Assembly (NCBI RefSeq): GCF_964186585.1
Contig: NZ_OZ075067.1
Span: 2,108,001-2,172,000, forward strand
Direction of reading: 5' to 3'
DNA from: Microbacterium sp. MM2322
Lineage (GTDB): Bacteria > Actinomycetota > Actinomycetes > Actinomycetales > Microbacteriaceae
DNA length: 64,000 nt
The notes beneath the pieces are model-generated. The model did not search any database, was not told the DNA's origin, and was given only the letters and a program-made list of their open reading frames with translations. A program made the position numbers and the translations under genes. This document shows positions 17,227 through 25,722 of this stretch, piece by piece (position 1 is the stretch's first letter; each line of letters begins with the position of its first letter).

Positions 17227-18243
17227 TCAGTCGGCGAGGAGATCCTCCGCAACGGCGCGGAGGTCGTCGACGCCGAGCCCGCGCTGCGCTGAGGACGTTC
17301 GGCCTTCGATGAGGATGAGATCGGCTACTCCGCGAACCAGGAGCCGTGCCTCGTTGTCCCCCTCCACCTGCTGCGCATCCGCGGTGCCGATCGGCGCCCG
17401 CGTCCCGCCCAGTCGCGCCGCCTCGGCGTTCCACCGATCCGCCGCTCCCGGCACGATCACGACGCCGAGCTCGCGGAAGTCGGTCAGCTCGGACCAATCG
17501 CACGCGCGGACGAGACCGGCATCCTCCATCACTCGACGGTCGAAGGGGAGATTTCCTTCCATGATCGGATCGGGATAGACGGTTTCCGCCCGCAGGACGG
17601 CTGCCGGGTCGATCGTTTCGGCCAGGTCGCTGCACGAGGGGGGCGCGGCAACGGCCGCGGCGATGGGTGCCTGGTCGGCCCCGAGGACGGCGACGACGGC
17701 CGCGTCTCGGAGCTTCGTGACGGTTGCGGTCGTCGAGGGCGACTTCTCCGACGCCTCGAACGCAACCGCCACCTTCATGTCCTCGGCGGTGCCGGTGCCG
17801 ATGCACTCGACCCCGTCGTACGACGGTTCGCATGTCGCAGAGTCTTCGGCTGCTACGGACCCCGCCCGCTCCGCGGGCAGCACGACGATGGTGCCGGCGA
17901 GGTCGTTCGAACGGAAGTCGCACAGCAGGCCGCCGGCCGCCTCGGCAGCCGTCGACCACAGACCGTCGGATTCCGTCGCTTCGGCAGCGCCCGCGACATC
18001 TGCCAGGGCCGGATCAGCCAGGAGGTCATCGCAGGTCGACGCCACACCCTGCGCTGCCGGCGTCGTCGCCTCCGGCGACGGGGTCGGCGCGGTCGTCGCC
18101 GAGGCCTGCGCGCCCGCCGAGCCAGACGGCGGCGGAGGAGCGGCCTGCGGCCCCGCACATCCGGTCACGAGGAGCGTGGCGAGCGCAGCGACCCCGCTAA
18201 CCGTGATGATCCGTCGACGAGTGCGCTTCCCCCATTGGTGCAT
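17227..18243 (-). CDS. putative lipoprotein with duplicated domain
   Basis: 338 residues. The signal has basic residues (KRTRRR), a hydrophobic core and the lipobox LLVTGC (Cys near residue 29), followed by a Pro/Ser/Thr/Ala-rich linker to about residue 67. Two related halves follow: STCDDLLADPALADV with later CDF and CEPSYDGVECIG, and PSCSDLAETIDPAAVL with later CDW. The paired cysteines suggest disulfides outside the membrane. I recognise no family; likely exported and membrane-anchored. TAGGAT lies six bases before the ATG. Confidence 0.72.
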   Translation of the reverse strand: MHQWGKRTRRRIITVSGVAALATLLVTGCAGPQAAPPPPSGSAGAQASATTAPTPSPEATTPAAQGVASTCDDLLADPALADVAGAAEATESDGLWSTAAEAAGGLLCDFRSNDLAGTIVVLPAERAGSVAAEDSATCEPSYDGVECIGTGTAEDMKVAVAFEASEKSPSTTATVTKLRDAAVVAVLGADQAPIAAAVAAPPSCSDLAETIDPAAVLRAETVYPDPIMEGNLPFDRRVMEDAGLVRACDWSELTDFRELGVVIVPGAADRWNAEAARLGGTRAPIGTADAQQVEGDNEARLLVRGVADLILIEGRTSSAQRGLGVDDLRAVAEDLLAD

Positions 18244-18249
18244 GACGGG

Positions 18250-18255
18250 ATCCTA
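18250..18255 (-). promoter_or_regulatory. -10 box of the lipoprotein gene (leaderless)
   Basis: TAGGAT on the minus strand with a six-base gap (CCCGTC) to the ATG at 18243 and no ribosome-binding site. Confidence 0.5.
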
Positions 18256-18317
18256 TCGGGCGGGCGAACGGCGCTGCGCACGCCGCACCGGGGCACTCGC
18301 GCTCTTGGGTTCGGCGG

Positions 18318-19145
18318 TCAGCGGCCGAAGATGTCGTCGAGTCCCGGCAATCCGAATCCGCCGAGGTTCTCACCGAAGCCGGCGACCTGATCACCCATGC
18401 CGGTCACCTGCTCTCCGATGCCCGACACCGCCTCCCCGGCGACACCCTCGAGGTCGACGCCCTGCGCGAGAGCGTCGAAGTCGACGCCCAGTCCGGCCGC
18501 CTGCGCGAGAAGCGGTCCCGCGACCGAGGTGAGGATCGCACCGCCGGCGACCGCGCCGAGGATGCCGACGCCCGCGCCGATCGCCGCACCACCGGCGAGG
18601 CGACTCGCGCCGCGGCCTCCGCCGGCGCGCGCGAGAAGCCCCTTGAGCATTCCCGGTCGCGTGGCCTCACCGCGGGCCGCAGCCCGGGCGAGATCGGACG
18701 GGGACGAGGAGCGGGGACGCTCGTGGGGCGGCAGTTCCGCGGCCATCCGAGCCTCGAGGTGGGCACGCTGCTCGGGAGTCAGCCGCGCGAAGGCCTCCTG
18801 GTGGATCTGCTCGACCTGATGCGGGTCGGCGGTCTGCAGCAGGTAGTCGTACCGGGCGATCGCCTGACGATCGGCGGGCGAGAGGTCAGCGGTCGATGCG
18901 GATGCCTGGCCGCCGGGCGCGGGCGGCGGGGTGAGCGGCGTCGCCGCCGCACGCGGGGCGCCGGCCCCCCCGGGAGCGGTCGTGCCCGCGGGGCGCCCGT
19001 CGCCGATGAGCGCGTCGGCCGCAGATCGGGCCATGCTGCGCCAGTCCCCCGAACGCGAGGACGGTGCCGAGGATGACGCCGTGGCGTCGGACCTCGAGTC
19101 GAGTGCCTTCGTTGCCATGCCGATCAATTTGGAGAGCTTGCTCAT
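18318..19145 (-). CDS. hypothetical protein with Gly-rich C-terminal hydrophobic region
   Basis: 275 residues, no family recognised. Order: a Ser/Ala-rich start, a Pro-rich linker (about 55-80), a charged helical segment (about 85-150, SPADRQAIARYDYLLQTAD and LTPEQRAHLEARMAAELPPHER), a basic Ala/Arg part, and a Gly/Ala-rich hydrophobic stretch (about 190-230) that could lie in or on a membrane. The C-terminus repeats glycine with Gln-Val (GIGEQVTGMGDQVAGFGENLGG). The ATG 19145 follows a TACCGT box by seven bases; a longer frame to 19979 lies antisense to the RNB gene and is not supported. Confidence 0.62.
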   Translation of the reverse strand: MSKLSKLIGMATKALDSRSDATASSSAPSSRSGDWRSMARSAADALIGDGRPAGTTAPGGAGAPRAAATPLTPPPAPGGQASASTADLSPADRQAIARYDYLLQTADPHQVEQIHQEAFARLTPEQRAHLEARMAAELPPHERPRSSSPSDLARAAARGEATRPGMLKGLLARAGGGRGASRLAGGAAIGAGVGILGAVAGGAILTSVAGPLLAQAAGLGVDFDALAQGVDLEGVAGEAVSGIGEQVTGMGDQVAGFGENLGGFGLPGLDDIFGR

Positions 19146-19152
19146 ACCTGTG

Positions 19153-19158
19153 ACGGTA
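19153..19158 (-). promoter_or_regulatory. -10 box of the hypothetical gene at 18318-19145
   Basis: TACCGT on the minus strand, seven bases before ATG 19145. The rest of this 90-base divergent region holds the RNB promoter and nothing else evident. Confidence 0.4.
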
Positions 19159-19223
19159 TGCGTCGGCGCTATGGGGTGCCTGGACGGCAGCGAGCATTCC
19201 GCTGACCGGCGACGACACCGTCC

Positions 19224-19229
19224 TACACT
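19224..19229 (+). promoter_or_regulatory. -10 box of the RNB gene (leaderless)
   Basis: TACACT, then GACGGC, then GTG 19236. Confidence 0.5.
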
Positions 19230-19235
19230 GACGGC

Positions 19236-20672
19236 GTGCCCTCCCGCCGTGCGCGTCTCGTCTCCCCCGTCCAATCCGAGCTGAGGGACGCCCTCACCGC
19301 CCTCCGCCTCGAGTTCGACCTCCACGACGGCTTCTCGCCGGAGGTCCGGATCGAGGCGGAAACCGCGGCGAGGACCGTCTCCGTCGAGCCGACGGGATCG
19401 GGGCTGGCGGACCTTCGCGGCATCCCGTTTCTCACGATCGACCCGGCGGGATCGACCGACCTCGATCAGGCGTTGCACCTCGAACGGACCGGTGACGGCG
19501 GCGGCATCCTGCACTATGCGATCGCCGACGTACCTGCGTATGTCGAATTGGGCGGCGCCGTCGACGCCGAAGCACGCAGGCGAGGCCAGACGATCTACGC
19601 TCCCGACGGCCGCATCCCGCTCCACCCTCCCGTTCTCAGCGAGGACGTCGCGTCCCTGCTCCCGGACCGCGACCGCCGTGCGTACGTATGGCGCTTCGAG
19701 CTGGATGCCGGGGCCCGCCCCCGTGCGACGTCGCTGACCCGCGCCGTCATCCGCTCCCGCGCGCAGTGGTCCTACGTCGACGCGCAGGAAGCGCTCGCGC
19801 GCGGAGATGCGCCCGATACGCTCCGGCACCTCGTCTGGTTCGGCGACGAACGGGCCAGCCGGGAGATCGAGCGCGGCGGCGCCAGCCTCAACCTGCCCGA
19901 GATCCGCGTCGTCACCTCGGCGGACGGGTACGCCCTGGAGGCCGACGAGGGCGTCCCCCTCGAAGACGCCAACGCGCACGTGTCACTTCTGACCGGGATG
20001 GCTGCGGCAGAACTCATGATCGCCGGGAAGGTGGGGATCCTCCGCACGATGCCCCCGGCATCCGACGAGGACGTCGCGGCGTTCCGCGCGCAGACCGTCG
20101 GATTCGGGCTGCCGTGGCGCGCCGGCATGGCGTACGGGGAGTACCTGCGGGATCTCCCCCGCACTCCGGCGGGCCGGGTCGTCCGCGAGCACGCCGCCGG
20201 CCTCTTCCGAGGGGCCGGGTACGCGGCCTTCGACGGCGAACTTCCTGCGCTGACGACACAGGCCGCGATCGCCGCGCCGTACGCGCACGTGACGGCCCCG
20301 TTGCGACGACTCGTCGACCGGTGGTCGCTGCTCGTCTGCGACGCGCTGGCCAACGGACGCGAGGTGCCGAGCGAGGTCCGCGCGTCCCTCGCAGATGTGC
20401 CGGAGGCGATGGCGAGGTCCTCGCGGATCGCGTCTCAGGTCGATGCGGCAGCCATCGAGCGAGTCGCCGCTGCCGTGCTCACCGGCCGCGAGGGCGAAGA
20501 GTTCGACGCTGTCGTCCTCCGGCAGCGCGAGAACGGGGCGCGCGTGGCGCTCGCGTCGCCCCCGCTCGAGACCGTCGTACCGGGTGTCGACTCCGAGCCG
20601 GGGAGCACGGTCCGCATCCGACTCGTGTCGACCGACATCGGTACGGGGAGGAACGAGTTCGCGCTCGCCTGA
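19236..20672 (+). CDS. RNB-domain ribonuclease (RNase II/R family)
   Basis: A 478-residue 3'-5' exoribonuclease by family. The catalytic RNB domain is clear: FLTIDPAGSTDLDQALHLE supplies the metal-binding aspartates, HYAIADVPAYV follows, and PYAHVTAPLRRLVDRW is the conserved C-terminal motif. It lacks the separate cold-shock domains and the full S1 domain of E. coli RNase R, so it is the short actinobacterial form; the last 70 residues may be a reduced beta-barrel. It probably degrades RNA fragments, but its targets are unknown. The gene is divergent from the 275-residue hypothetical gene. Confidence 0.9.
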   Translation: MPSRRARLVSPVQSELRDALTALRLEFDLHDGFSPEVRIEAETAARTVSVEPTGSGLADLRGIPFLTIDPAGSTDLDQALHLERTGDGGGILHYAIADVPAYVELGGAVDAEARRRGQTIYAPDGRIPLHPPVLSEDVASLLPDRDRRAYVWRFELDAGARPRATSLTRAVIRSRAQWSYVDAQEALARGDAPDTLRHLVWFGDERASREIERGGASLNLPEIRVVTSADGYALEADEGVPLEDANAHVSLLTGMAAAELMIAGKVGILRTMPPASDEDVAAFRAQTVGFGLPWRAGMAYGEYLRDLPRTPAGRVVREHAAGLFRGAGYAAFDGELPALTTQAAIAAPYAHVTAPLRRLVDRWSLLVCDALANGREVPSEVRASLADVPEAMARSSRIASQVDAAAIERVAAAVLTGREGEEFDAVVLRQRENGARVALASPPLETVVPGVDSEPGSTVRIRLVSTDIGTGRNEFALA

Positions 20673-20705
20673 GCGCGTCGATTTGCGCGGCGTCCGCTCC
20701 TAGTG

Positions 20706-20719
20706 TGCAATATATTGCA
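20706..20719. promoter_or_regulatory. palindromic operator at the gntR-acdS start
   Basis: TGCAATATATTGCA is a perfect 14-bp palindrome whose last base is the A of the gntR start codon. The A+T-rich core stands out in this G+C-rich DNA and contains TATATT. Its position and symmetry fit the binding site of the GntR/FCD-type repressor encoded directly downstream, so autoregulation of gntR-acdS is likely. Confidence 0.65.
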
Positions 20720-21381
20720 TGCCTGTACCTGCTACCGCTCTCCCCCCACGCGGTCTCCTCAGAGACGAGGTCCGCACACGCCTTCGCGATGCGATCGTCG
20801 ACGGGACTCTCGCCCCCGGCGAGCAACTCCGCGATCTGGAGCTCTCCACGTGGCTCGGGGTGTCGCGGACGCCTGTCCGCGAAGCGCTCCTCGACCTCGC
20901 CCGCTCCGGCCTCGTGCTCGCACAGCCCGGCCGCTCCACGATCGTCGCCCCGATCGACGGACGAGCGGCGCGGGATGCCGCCGCGGTCGTCGCCGCGATG
21001 CACCGCATCGCCGTCGTGGAAGCGACGCCGCTGTTCACCGACGACGACATCCAACGGATGCGGGACGCGAACGACGCGTTCGTCGCTGCCCACGCCGCCG
21101 GCGACACCGCGGCAGCGCTCCGGGCGGATCACGACTTCCACGCCGTCGCGGTCGACCGGGCGGACAACGAGGCGGTCCGCACGGTGCTCGCGCTGTACGG
21201 CCCCGTGCTGGAACGCGCCGAGCGACTCCGGTTCTCGTCCGATGACGCTGATGCGTCGGCTGTCCGCCACACCGAACTCATCCGCCACTGCGCAGCTCGC
21301 GACGCTCAGGCGGCCGCCGCCGTCGCCGAGGGCCTGTGGCTCGACCTGCTCGCCGACACCATCCCCCAGGAGACCGCATGA
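20719..21381 (+). CDS. GntR-family transcriptional regulator (FadR/FCD subfamily)
   Basis: 220 residues. Residues 12-75 form the winged helix-turn-helix ([20 protein letters not shown], then [24 protein letters not shown]). The C-terminal FCD-like ligand domain is all-helical, with [13 protein letters not shown] and [10 protein letters not shown] carrying histidines of the type that bind a metal in this subfamily. The stop overlaps the acdS start (ATGA), so regulator and enzyme are co-translated. By context it probably senses ACC or a related amino acid and controls its own operon; that is inference. GntR-type regulators next to acdS have been reported for actinobacteria. Confidence 0.9.
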   Translation: MPVPATALPPRGLLRDEVRTRLRDAIVDGTLAPGEQLRDLELSTWLGVSRTPVREALLDLARSGLVLAQPGRSTIVAPIDGRAARDAAAVVAAMHRIAVVEATPLFTDDDIQRMRDANDAFVAAHAAGDTAAALRADHDFHAVAVDRADNEAVRTVLALYGPVLERAERLRFSSDDADASAVRHTELIRHCAARDAQAAAAVAEGLWLDLLADTIPQETA

Positions 21382-22397
21382 TCCTCGACCAGTTCCCCCG
21401 GCATCCGCTCACCTTCGGGCCGAGCCCGATCCACCACCTGAAGCGGCTGACGCAGCACCTCGGCGGCGCCCAGGTGTGGGCCAAGCGCGAAGACGTCGCC
21501 AGCGGTCTGGCGTTCGGCGGCAACAAAACCCGCAAGCTCGAGTACATCGTGCCCGACGTGCTCGCCAGCGGCGCCGACACCCTCGTGTCCATCGGCGGGT
21601 ACCAGTCCAACCACACCCGTCAGGTCGCCGCGGTCGCGGCCCACCTCGGACTCAAGGCACGCCTCGTGCAGGAGAAGTGGGTCCCGTGGGACGAGCCGGT
21701 CAACGACAAGGTCGGCAACATCCTGCTCTCCCGGATGATGGGCGCCGACTCGAGGCTCGACGACGCCGGTTTCGACATCGGCATCCGTGATTCCTGGAAG
21801 CAGGCGCTGCAGGACGTCGAGGATGCCGGCGGCACCCCCTACCCGATCCCCGCCGGAGCTTCGGAGCACCGCCTCGGCGGTCTCGGTTTCGCGAACTGGG
21901 CGTTCGAGGTCGCCGAGCAGGAGAAGCAGTTCGGCGTGTTCTTCGACACGATCGTCGTCTGCACCGTGACCGGATCCACCCACGCCGGCATGATCGCCGG
22001 CTTCGCGGCGCTCGAGGACCTCACGGGCGTGAAGCGCCGCGTCATCGGCATCGACGCCTCCGCCACCCTGGAGAAGACGCGGGATCAGGTCGCCCGCATC
22101 GCCCGCAACACCGCAGCGCTCATCGAGCTCGGCCGTGACCTCCGCGACGACGAAATCAACGTGCTCGAGGGGTGGGCGGGCGAACTGTACGGCCTCCCGG
22201 TCGAGTCCACCATGGCGGCGATGGCGCTCGGCGCCCAGCTGGAGGCGATGATCACCGACCCGGTGTACGAGGGGAAGTCGCTCGCGGGTCTCATCGACCT
22301 CGTGACAGACGGCGACATCCCGAAGGACTCGACGGTCCTGTACGCCCACCTCGGCGGTCAGCCCGCGATCAACGCCTACCACTCCCTCTGGAGCTGA
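21378..22397 (+). CDS. acdS: 1-aminocyclopropane-1-carboxylate deaminase
   Basis: PLP enzyme that opens ACC, the plant ethylene precursor, to 2-oxobutyrate and ammonia. The 339-residue length and sequence match the AcdS branch: [22 protein letters not shown] with the PLP lysine, [33 protein letters not shown]. The residues used to tell it from D-cysteine desulfhydrase are of the deaminase type: DPVYEGKS (Tyr-Glu) and YAHLGG (Leu). The ATG at 21378 overlaps the gntR stop. A bidirectional terminator hairpin follows. Confidence 0.93.
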   Translation: MILDQFPRHPLTFGPSPIHHLKRLTQHLGGAQVWAKREDVASGLAFGGNKTRKLEYIVPDVLASGADTLVSIGGYQSNHTRQVAAVAAHLGLKARLVQEKWVPWDEPVNDKVGNILLSRMMGADSRLDDAGFDIGIRDSWKQALQDVEDAGGTPYPIPAGASEHRLGGLGFANWAFEVAEQEKQFGVFFDTIVVCTVTGSTHAGMIAGFAALEDLTGVKRRVIGIDASATLEKTRDQVARIARNTAALIELGRDLRDDEINVLEGWAGELYGLPVESTMAAMALGAQLEAMITDPVYEGKSLAGLIDLVTDGDIPKDSTVLYAHLGGQPAINAYHSLWS

Positions 22398-22405
22398 CGC
22401 GGAGA

Positions 22406-22434
22406 GGATGCCGGGGGTGCAACCCTCGGCATCC
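22406..22434. terminator. bidirectional terminator between acdS and ispG
   Basis: A 13-bp stem with one G-U pair and a three-base loop: GGATGCCGGGGGT (22406-22418) against ACCCTCGGCATCC (22422-22434). It sits between two convergent genes, nine bases from each stop. There is no strong T-run. The stem base is made of an inverted pair of the GGATGCCG word that recurs through the window. Confidence 0.75.
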
Positions 22435-22442
22435 GTGTCGTG

Positions 22443-23594
22443 TCAGGAGGTGACGACCTGCGCGGTGCCCAGAGGCGCGTCCGGGCCCATCTCGGCGGCG
22501 AGGCGGTTCGCCTCTTCGATGAGCGTCGCGACGATGTCCGCCTCGGGAACGGTCTTGACGACCTCGCCCTTGACGAAGATCTGGCCCTTGCCGTTGCCGG
22601 ACGCGACACCGAGGTCGGCGTCGCGCGCCTCGCCCGGACCGTTCACGACGCAGCCCATGACGGCGACGCGGAGCGGCACGGTCATGTCCTTGAGGCCCTC
22701 GGTGACGTTGTCGGCGAGCGAGTAGACGTCCACCTGCGCGCGTCCGCACGACGGGCACGACACGATTTCGAGCTTGCGCTCCCGGAGGTTGAGCGACTGG
22801 AGGATCTGGTGACCGACCTTGACCTCTTCGGCCGGCGGCGCCGACAGCGAGACGCGGATCGTGTCGCCGATACCCTCGCCCAGCAGGATGCCGAAGGCCG
22901 TCGCGCTCTTGATCGTGCCCTGGAATGCGGGGCCCGCCTCGGTGACGCCGAGGTGGAGGGGCCAGTCGCCTCGCTCGGCGAGCAGGCGGTAGGCCTTCAC
23001 CATGACGACGGGGTCGTTGTGCTTGACCGAGATCTTGAAGTCGTGGAAGTCATGCTCCTCGAAGAGGGATGCCTCCCACACAGCGCTCTCGACGAGCGCT
23101 TCAGCGGTGGCCTTGCCGTATTTGTCGAGGATCCGCTTGTCGAGCGATCCCGCGTTGACGCCGATACGCAGCGACACGCCTGCGGCCTTCGCCGCCGCGG
23201 CGATCTGACCGACGTTCCCGTCGAACTCGCGGATGTTGCCCGGGTTCACGCGCACCGCGCCGCAACCGGCGTCGATGGCCGTGTAGATGTAGCGGGGCTG
23301 GAAGTGGATGTCGGCGATCACCGGGATTTGGCTCTTCATCGCGATGATCTTGAGCGCGTCGGCATCCGCCTGGTGCGGCACCGCAACACGAACGATCTCG
23401 CAGCCCGAGGCGGTGAGTTCAGCGATCTGCTGGAGCGTCGCATTGATGTTCGTCGTGGGCGTCGTCGTCATGGACTGGACGCTGACCGGCGCGTCGCCGC
23501 CGACGAGGACCTTGCCGACCTTGATCTGACGGCTTTTGCGACGAGGCGTGAGGACCTCCGGCACGCGGGGCATCCCGATGTTGACAGCTGGCAC
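22443..23594 (-). CDS. ispG: 4-hydroxy-3-methylbut-2-en-1-yl diphosphate synthase
   Basis: Iron-sulfur enzyme of the non-mevalonate (MEP) isoprenoid pathway, converting MEcPP to HMBPP. The 383-residue protein has [11 protein letters not shown] near the start, the barrel motif [13 protein letters not shown], and the cluster ligands in [11 protein letters not shown] and [10 protein letters not shown]. dxr of the same pathway lies upstream on this strand. GTG 23594 follows a TAGGCT box by six bases, so it is likely leaderless. It shares the divergent region with the trp leader. Confidence 0.96.
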   Translation of the reverse strand: MPAVNIGMPRVPEVLTPRRKSRQIKVGKVLVGGDAPVSVQSMTTTPTTNINATLQQIAELTASGCEIVRVAVPHQADADALKIIAMKSQIPVIADIHFQPRYIYTAIDAGCGAVRVNPGNIREFDGNVGQIAAAAKAAGVSLRIGVNAGSLDKRILDKYGKATAEALVESAVWEASLFEEHDFHDFKISVKHNDPVVMVKAYRLLAERGDWPLHLGVTEAGPAFQGTIKSATAFGILLGEGIGDTIRVSLSAPPAEEVKVGHQILQSLNLRERKLEIVSCPSCGRAQVDVYSLADNVTEGLKDMTVPLRVAVMGCVVNGPGEARDADLGVASGNGKGQIFVKGEVVKTVPEADIVATLIEEANRLAAEMGPDAPLGTAQVVTS

Positions 23595-23600
23595 GACTCC

Positions 23601-23606
23601 AGCCTA
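23601..23606 (-). promoter_or_regulatory. -10 box of ispG (leaderless)
   Basis: TAGGCT on the minus strand, then GGAGTC, then GTG 23594. Confidence 0.55.
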
Positions 23607-23668
23607 AGCCGCGCAGGCCCTGGCGGCACGGTGCCTGACCGCGAGGATGCCGCCAAAGGCGCCTGTGG

Positions 23669-23674
23669 TAGGTT
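23669..23674 (+). promoter_or_regulatory. -10 box of trpL-trpEG
   Basis: TAGGTT followed by CACCCC and the trpL ATG at 23681, so the leader peptide itself would be read from a leaderless RNA. Confidence 0.55.
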
Positions 23675-23680
23675 CACCCC

Positions 23681-23716
23681 ATGTTCGCGAACCGCACCTG
23701 GTGGCGCTCCGCCTGA
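23681..23716 (+). CDS. trpL: trp leader peptide with tandem tryptophans
   Basis: An 11-codon frame reading MFANRTWWRSA, with two adjacent Trp codons (TGGTGG at 23699-23704). The opening MFA resembles the Streptomyces trpE leader peptides. It lies directly before a fused anthranilate synthase and is followed by alternative hairpins and an intrinsic terminator. Ribosome stalling at the Trp codons would favour the antiterminator. The stop codon overlaps the first hairpin (TCCGCC-TGA-GGCGGA). Confidence 0.88.
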   Translation: MFANRTWWRSA

Positions 23717-23780
23717 GGCGGACGCTGCGAGCATCCCGACGACCGCCTGAGCTGACAGCCCGGCGGTCGTTTCTCGTTTT
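23709..23780 (+). promoter_or_regulatory. transcription attenuator of trpEG
   Basis: Three pairing elements can be read. TCCGCC (23709-23714) pairs with GGCGGA (23718-23723) in a tight hairpin across the trpL stop. GGCGG (23718-23722) can instead pair with CCGCC (23743-23747), an antiterminator. The terminator stem is ACGACCGCC (23739-23747) with GGCGGTCGT (23762-23770), followed by TTCTCGTTTT. Low Trp would stall the ribosome at the tandem codons, favour the antiterminator and let transcription continue into the enzyme gene. Confidence 0.82.
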
Positions 23781-23811
23781 ACCGGCGACCGCCCCGAACG
23801 GAAGATCCCCC

Positions 23812-25713
23812 ATGTCCGGTACCGCCCCGATCATCCTCGCCGACCTCGCCGCCCGCGGCATCCCCTTCGCGCTCCTCGCTCGCGATGGAGAGACGGTCGA
23901 GGTGCTCACCGGCGACGTCGTCGACGTCGACCTGCTCGCCGACATCCCGCTGACCGATGCCGCGGGCTCGGCCCGCGAGGTCCTCGCGCTGGTGCCCTTC
24001 CGCCAGGTCGTCGAGCGCGGTTTCGCGTGTCACGACGACGCCGCGCCGCTGCGCTGCCTCGTGGTCGGCGAGCGCCACTCGCTTTCCCTCGCCGACGCGC
24101 TCGCGCAGTTGCCGACCGACCGCATCCCGCTCGAGGACGCCGGTTTCGACATCGACGACGAGGCGTACGCCGACATCGTGCGCCGTGTCATCGCGGAGGA
24201 GATCGGCCGCGGCGAGGGGGCGAACTTCGTCATCCGCCGCGACTACACCGCGAGCGTCGGCGGCGATCCGCTGACGGCGGGACTCACCTGGTTCCGCGCC
24301 CTCCTCGAGCACGAGCGCGGCGCGTACTGGACGTTCCTCGTCTCGACGCCGGACCACCTCGCCGTCGGCGCGAGCCCCGAGGCGCACGTGAGCGCCCAGG
24401 ACGGCATCGTCACGATGAACCCGATCTCAGGGACGTTCCGCCACCCGGCGGGCGGGGCGACGGCCGAGACACTGACTGAGTTCCTCTCCTCAACGAAGGA
24501 GACCGAAGAGCTCTTCATGGTGGTCGACGAGGAGCTCAAGATGATGTCGGCCGTCTGCAGCGACGGCGGCCGCATCACGGGGCCGCACCTGAAGGAGATG
24601 TCGCGCCTGACGCACACGGAGTACATGCTGCGCGGGACGAGCACGATGGACCCGCGTGACATCCTCCGCGAGACGATGTTCGCCCCGACCGTGACCGGCT
24701 CCCCGATGCAGAACGCGTGCACCGTGATCGCGCGGCACGAGCAGAGCCCCCGCGGGTACTACTCGGGCGTCGCCGCTCTCTTCACGCCGCGCGCTGACGG
24801 CGGCCACGACCTCGACGCCCCGATCCTGATCCGCACCGCCTACGTCGTCGACGGCCGACTCCGGGTGCCCGTCGGGGCGACCCTCGTGCGTCACTCGGAC
24901 CCGTACGGCGAGGTCGGCGAGACCCACGGAAAAGCCGCCGGCGTGCTGGGGGCGATCGGTGCCATCCCGCGTGACATCGTCGTCGCTCCCGTGGACGAGG
25001 ACGCTCCTGCCGTCGCCACCCGCCCGCTGGGCGAGGACCCCGCGATCGCGGAGCTGCTCTCGTCCCGGAACGCCCGACTCGCGGCGTTCTGGCTGAACCC
25101 GCAGGGCGAGCCCGAGCGCGGTCCGTTCGCGGGCACGCGCGCTCTGGTGGTGGATGCCGAGGATCGCTTCACGACCATGCTCGCCCATCAACTCCGTCAC
25201 CTCGGATTCGATGTGACGATCTCGCACTGGTCCGAGGCGTCCCGCGACGCCGTCGCCGCGGCGGACCTCGTCGTCTCAGGCCCCGGCCCCGGCGATCCGC
25301 GTGACGAGGACAGTGAGCGCATCGCACGCATCCGCGAGGTCGTCGCCGCACGCCTCGACGCGGGCGCACCCCTCCTCGCAGTGTGCCTCAGCCACCAGGT
25401 CCTCGCGAACCGGCTCGGTCTGGACCTCGCCCCGCTGGCGAGCCCCCACCAGGGGCTGCAGAAGACGGTCGACGTGTTCGGGACCCCGGCATCCATCGGG
25501 TTCTACAACACCTTCACCGCGCGCGTCGCACCCGGCGTCGACCGCGTGGGTGCGACGGAGATCGCCGCTGATCCGGACACGGGCGACGTCTATGCACTCC
25601 GGGGTGCGGGGTACGCGTCCGTGCAGGGCCACCTCGAGTCGATCCTGTCGCGAGACGGTCTCACGACCCTCGAGCGTCTCGTCGCTCACGCGCTCAACCC
25701 CGTCGAGGGCTGA
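23812..25713 (+). CDS. fused anthranilate synthase (TrpE-TrpG, PhzE-like branch)
   Basis: 633 residues joining a chorismate-utilising domain (about 1-410) to a class I glutamine amidotransferase (about 440-630). Motifs: NPISGTFRHPAGG, VDEELKMM, RLTHTEYMLRG, FAPTVTGSPMQNA and VRHSDPYGEVGETHGKA in the first part; SGPGPGDPRDE and the nucleophile in LLAVCLSHQVL in the second. Several of these (CLSHQ, FYNTF) match PhzE-type ADIC synthases as well as Streptomyces fused TrpE. The Trp attenuator upstream favours tryptophan synthesis and argues against phenazines, and no phz genes are nearby. Start is ATG 23812; upstream reading frame covers the attenuator. Confidence 0.88.
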   Translation: MSGTAPIILADLAARGIPFALLARDGETVEVLTGDVVDVDLLADIPLTDAAGSAREVLALVPFRQVVERGFACHDDAAPLRCLVVGERHSLSLADALAQLPTDRIPLEDAGFDIDDEAYADIVRRVIAEEIGRGEGANFVIRRDYTASVGGDPLTAGLTWFRALLEHERGAYWTFLVSTPDHLAVGASPEAHVSAQDGIVTMNPISGTFRHPAGGATAETLTEFLSSTKETEELFMVVDEELKMMSAVCSDGGRITGPHLKEMSRLTHTEYMLRGTSTMDPRDILRETMFAPTVTGSPMQNACTVIARHEQSPRGYYSGVAALFTPRADGGHDLDAPILIRTAYVVDGRLRVPVGATLVRHSDPYGEVGETHGKAAGVLGAIGAIPRDIVVAPVDEDAPAVATRPLGEDPAIAELLSSRNARLAAFWLNPQGEPERGPFAGTRALVVDAEDRFTTMLAHQLRHLGFDVTISHWSEASRDAVAAADLVVSGPGPGDPRDEDSERIARIREVVAARLDAGAPLLAVCLSHQVLANRLGLDLAPLASPHQGLQKTVDVFGTPASIGFYNTFTARVAPGVDRVGATEIAADPDTGDVYALRGAGYASVQGHLESILSRDGLTTLERLVAHALNPVEG

Positions 25714-25722
25714 ACGCCGGGC

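Noticed and set aside
18318..19979. A 553-codon minus-strand frame covering the hypothetical gene and the RNB gene start
   Set aside because: Codons upstream of 19145 lie antisense to the well-supported RNB gene, while a good promoter box precedes ATG 19145.
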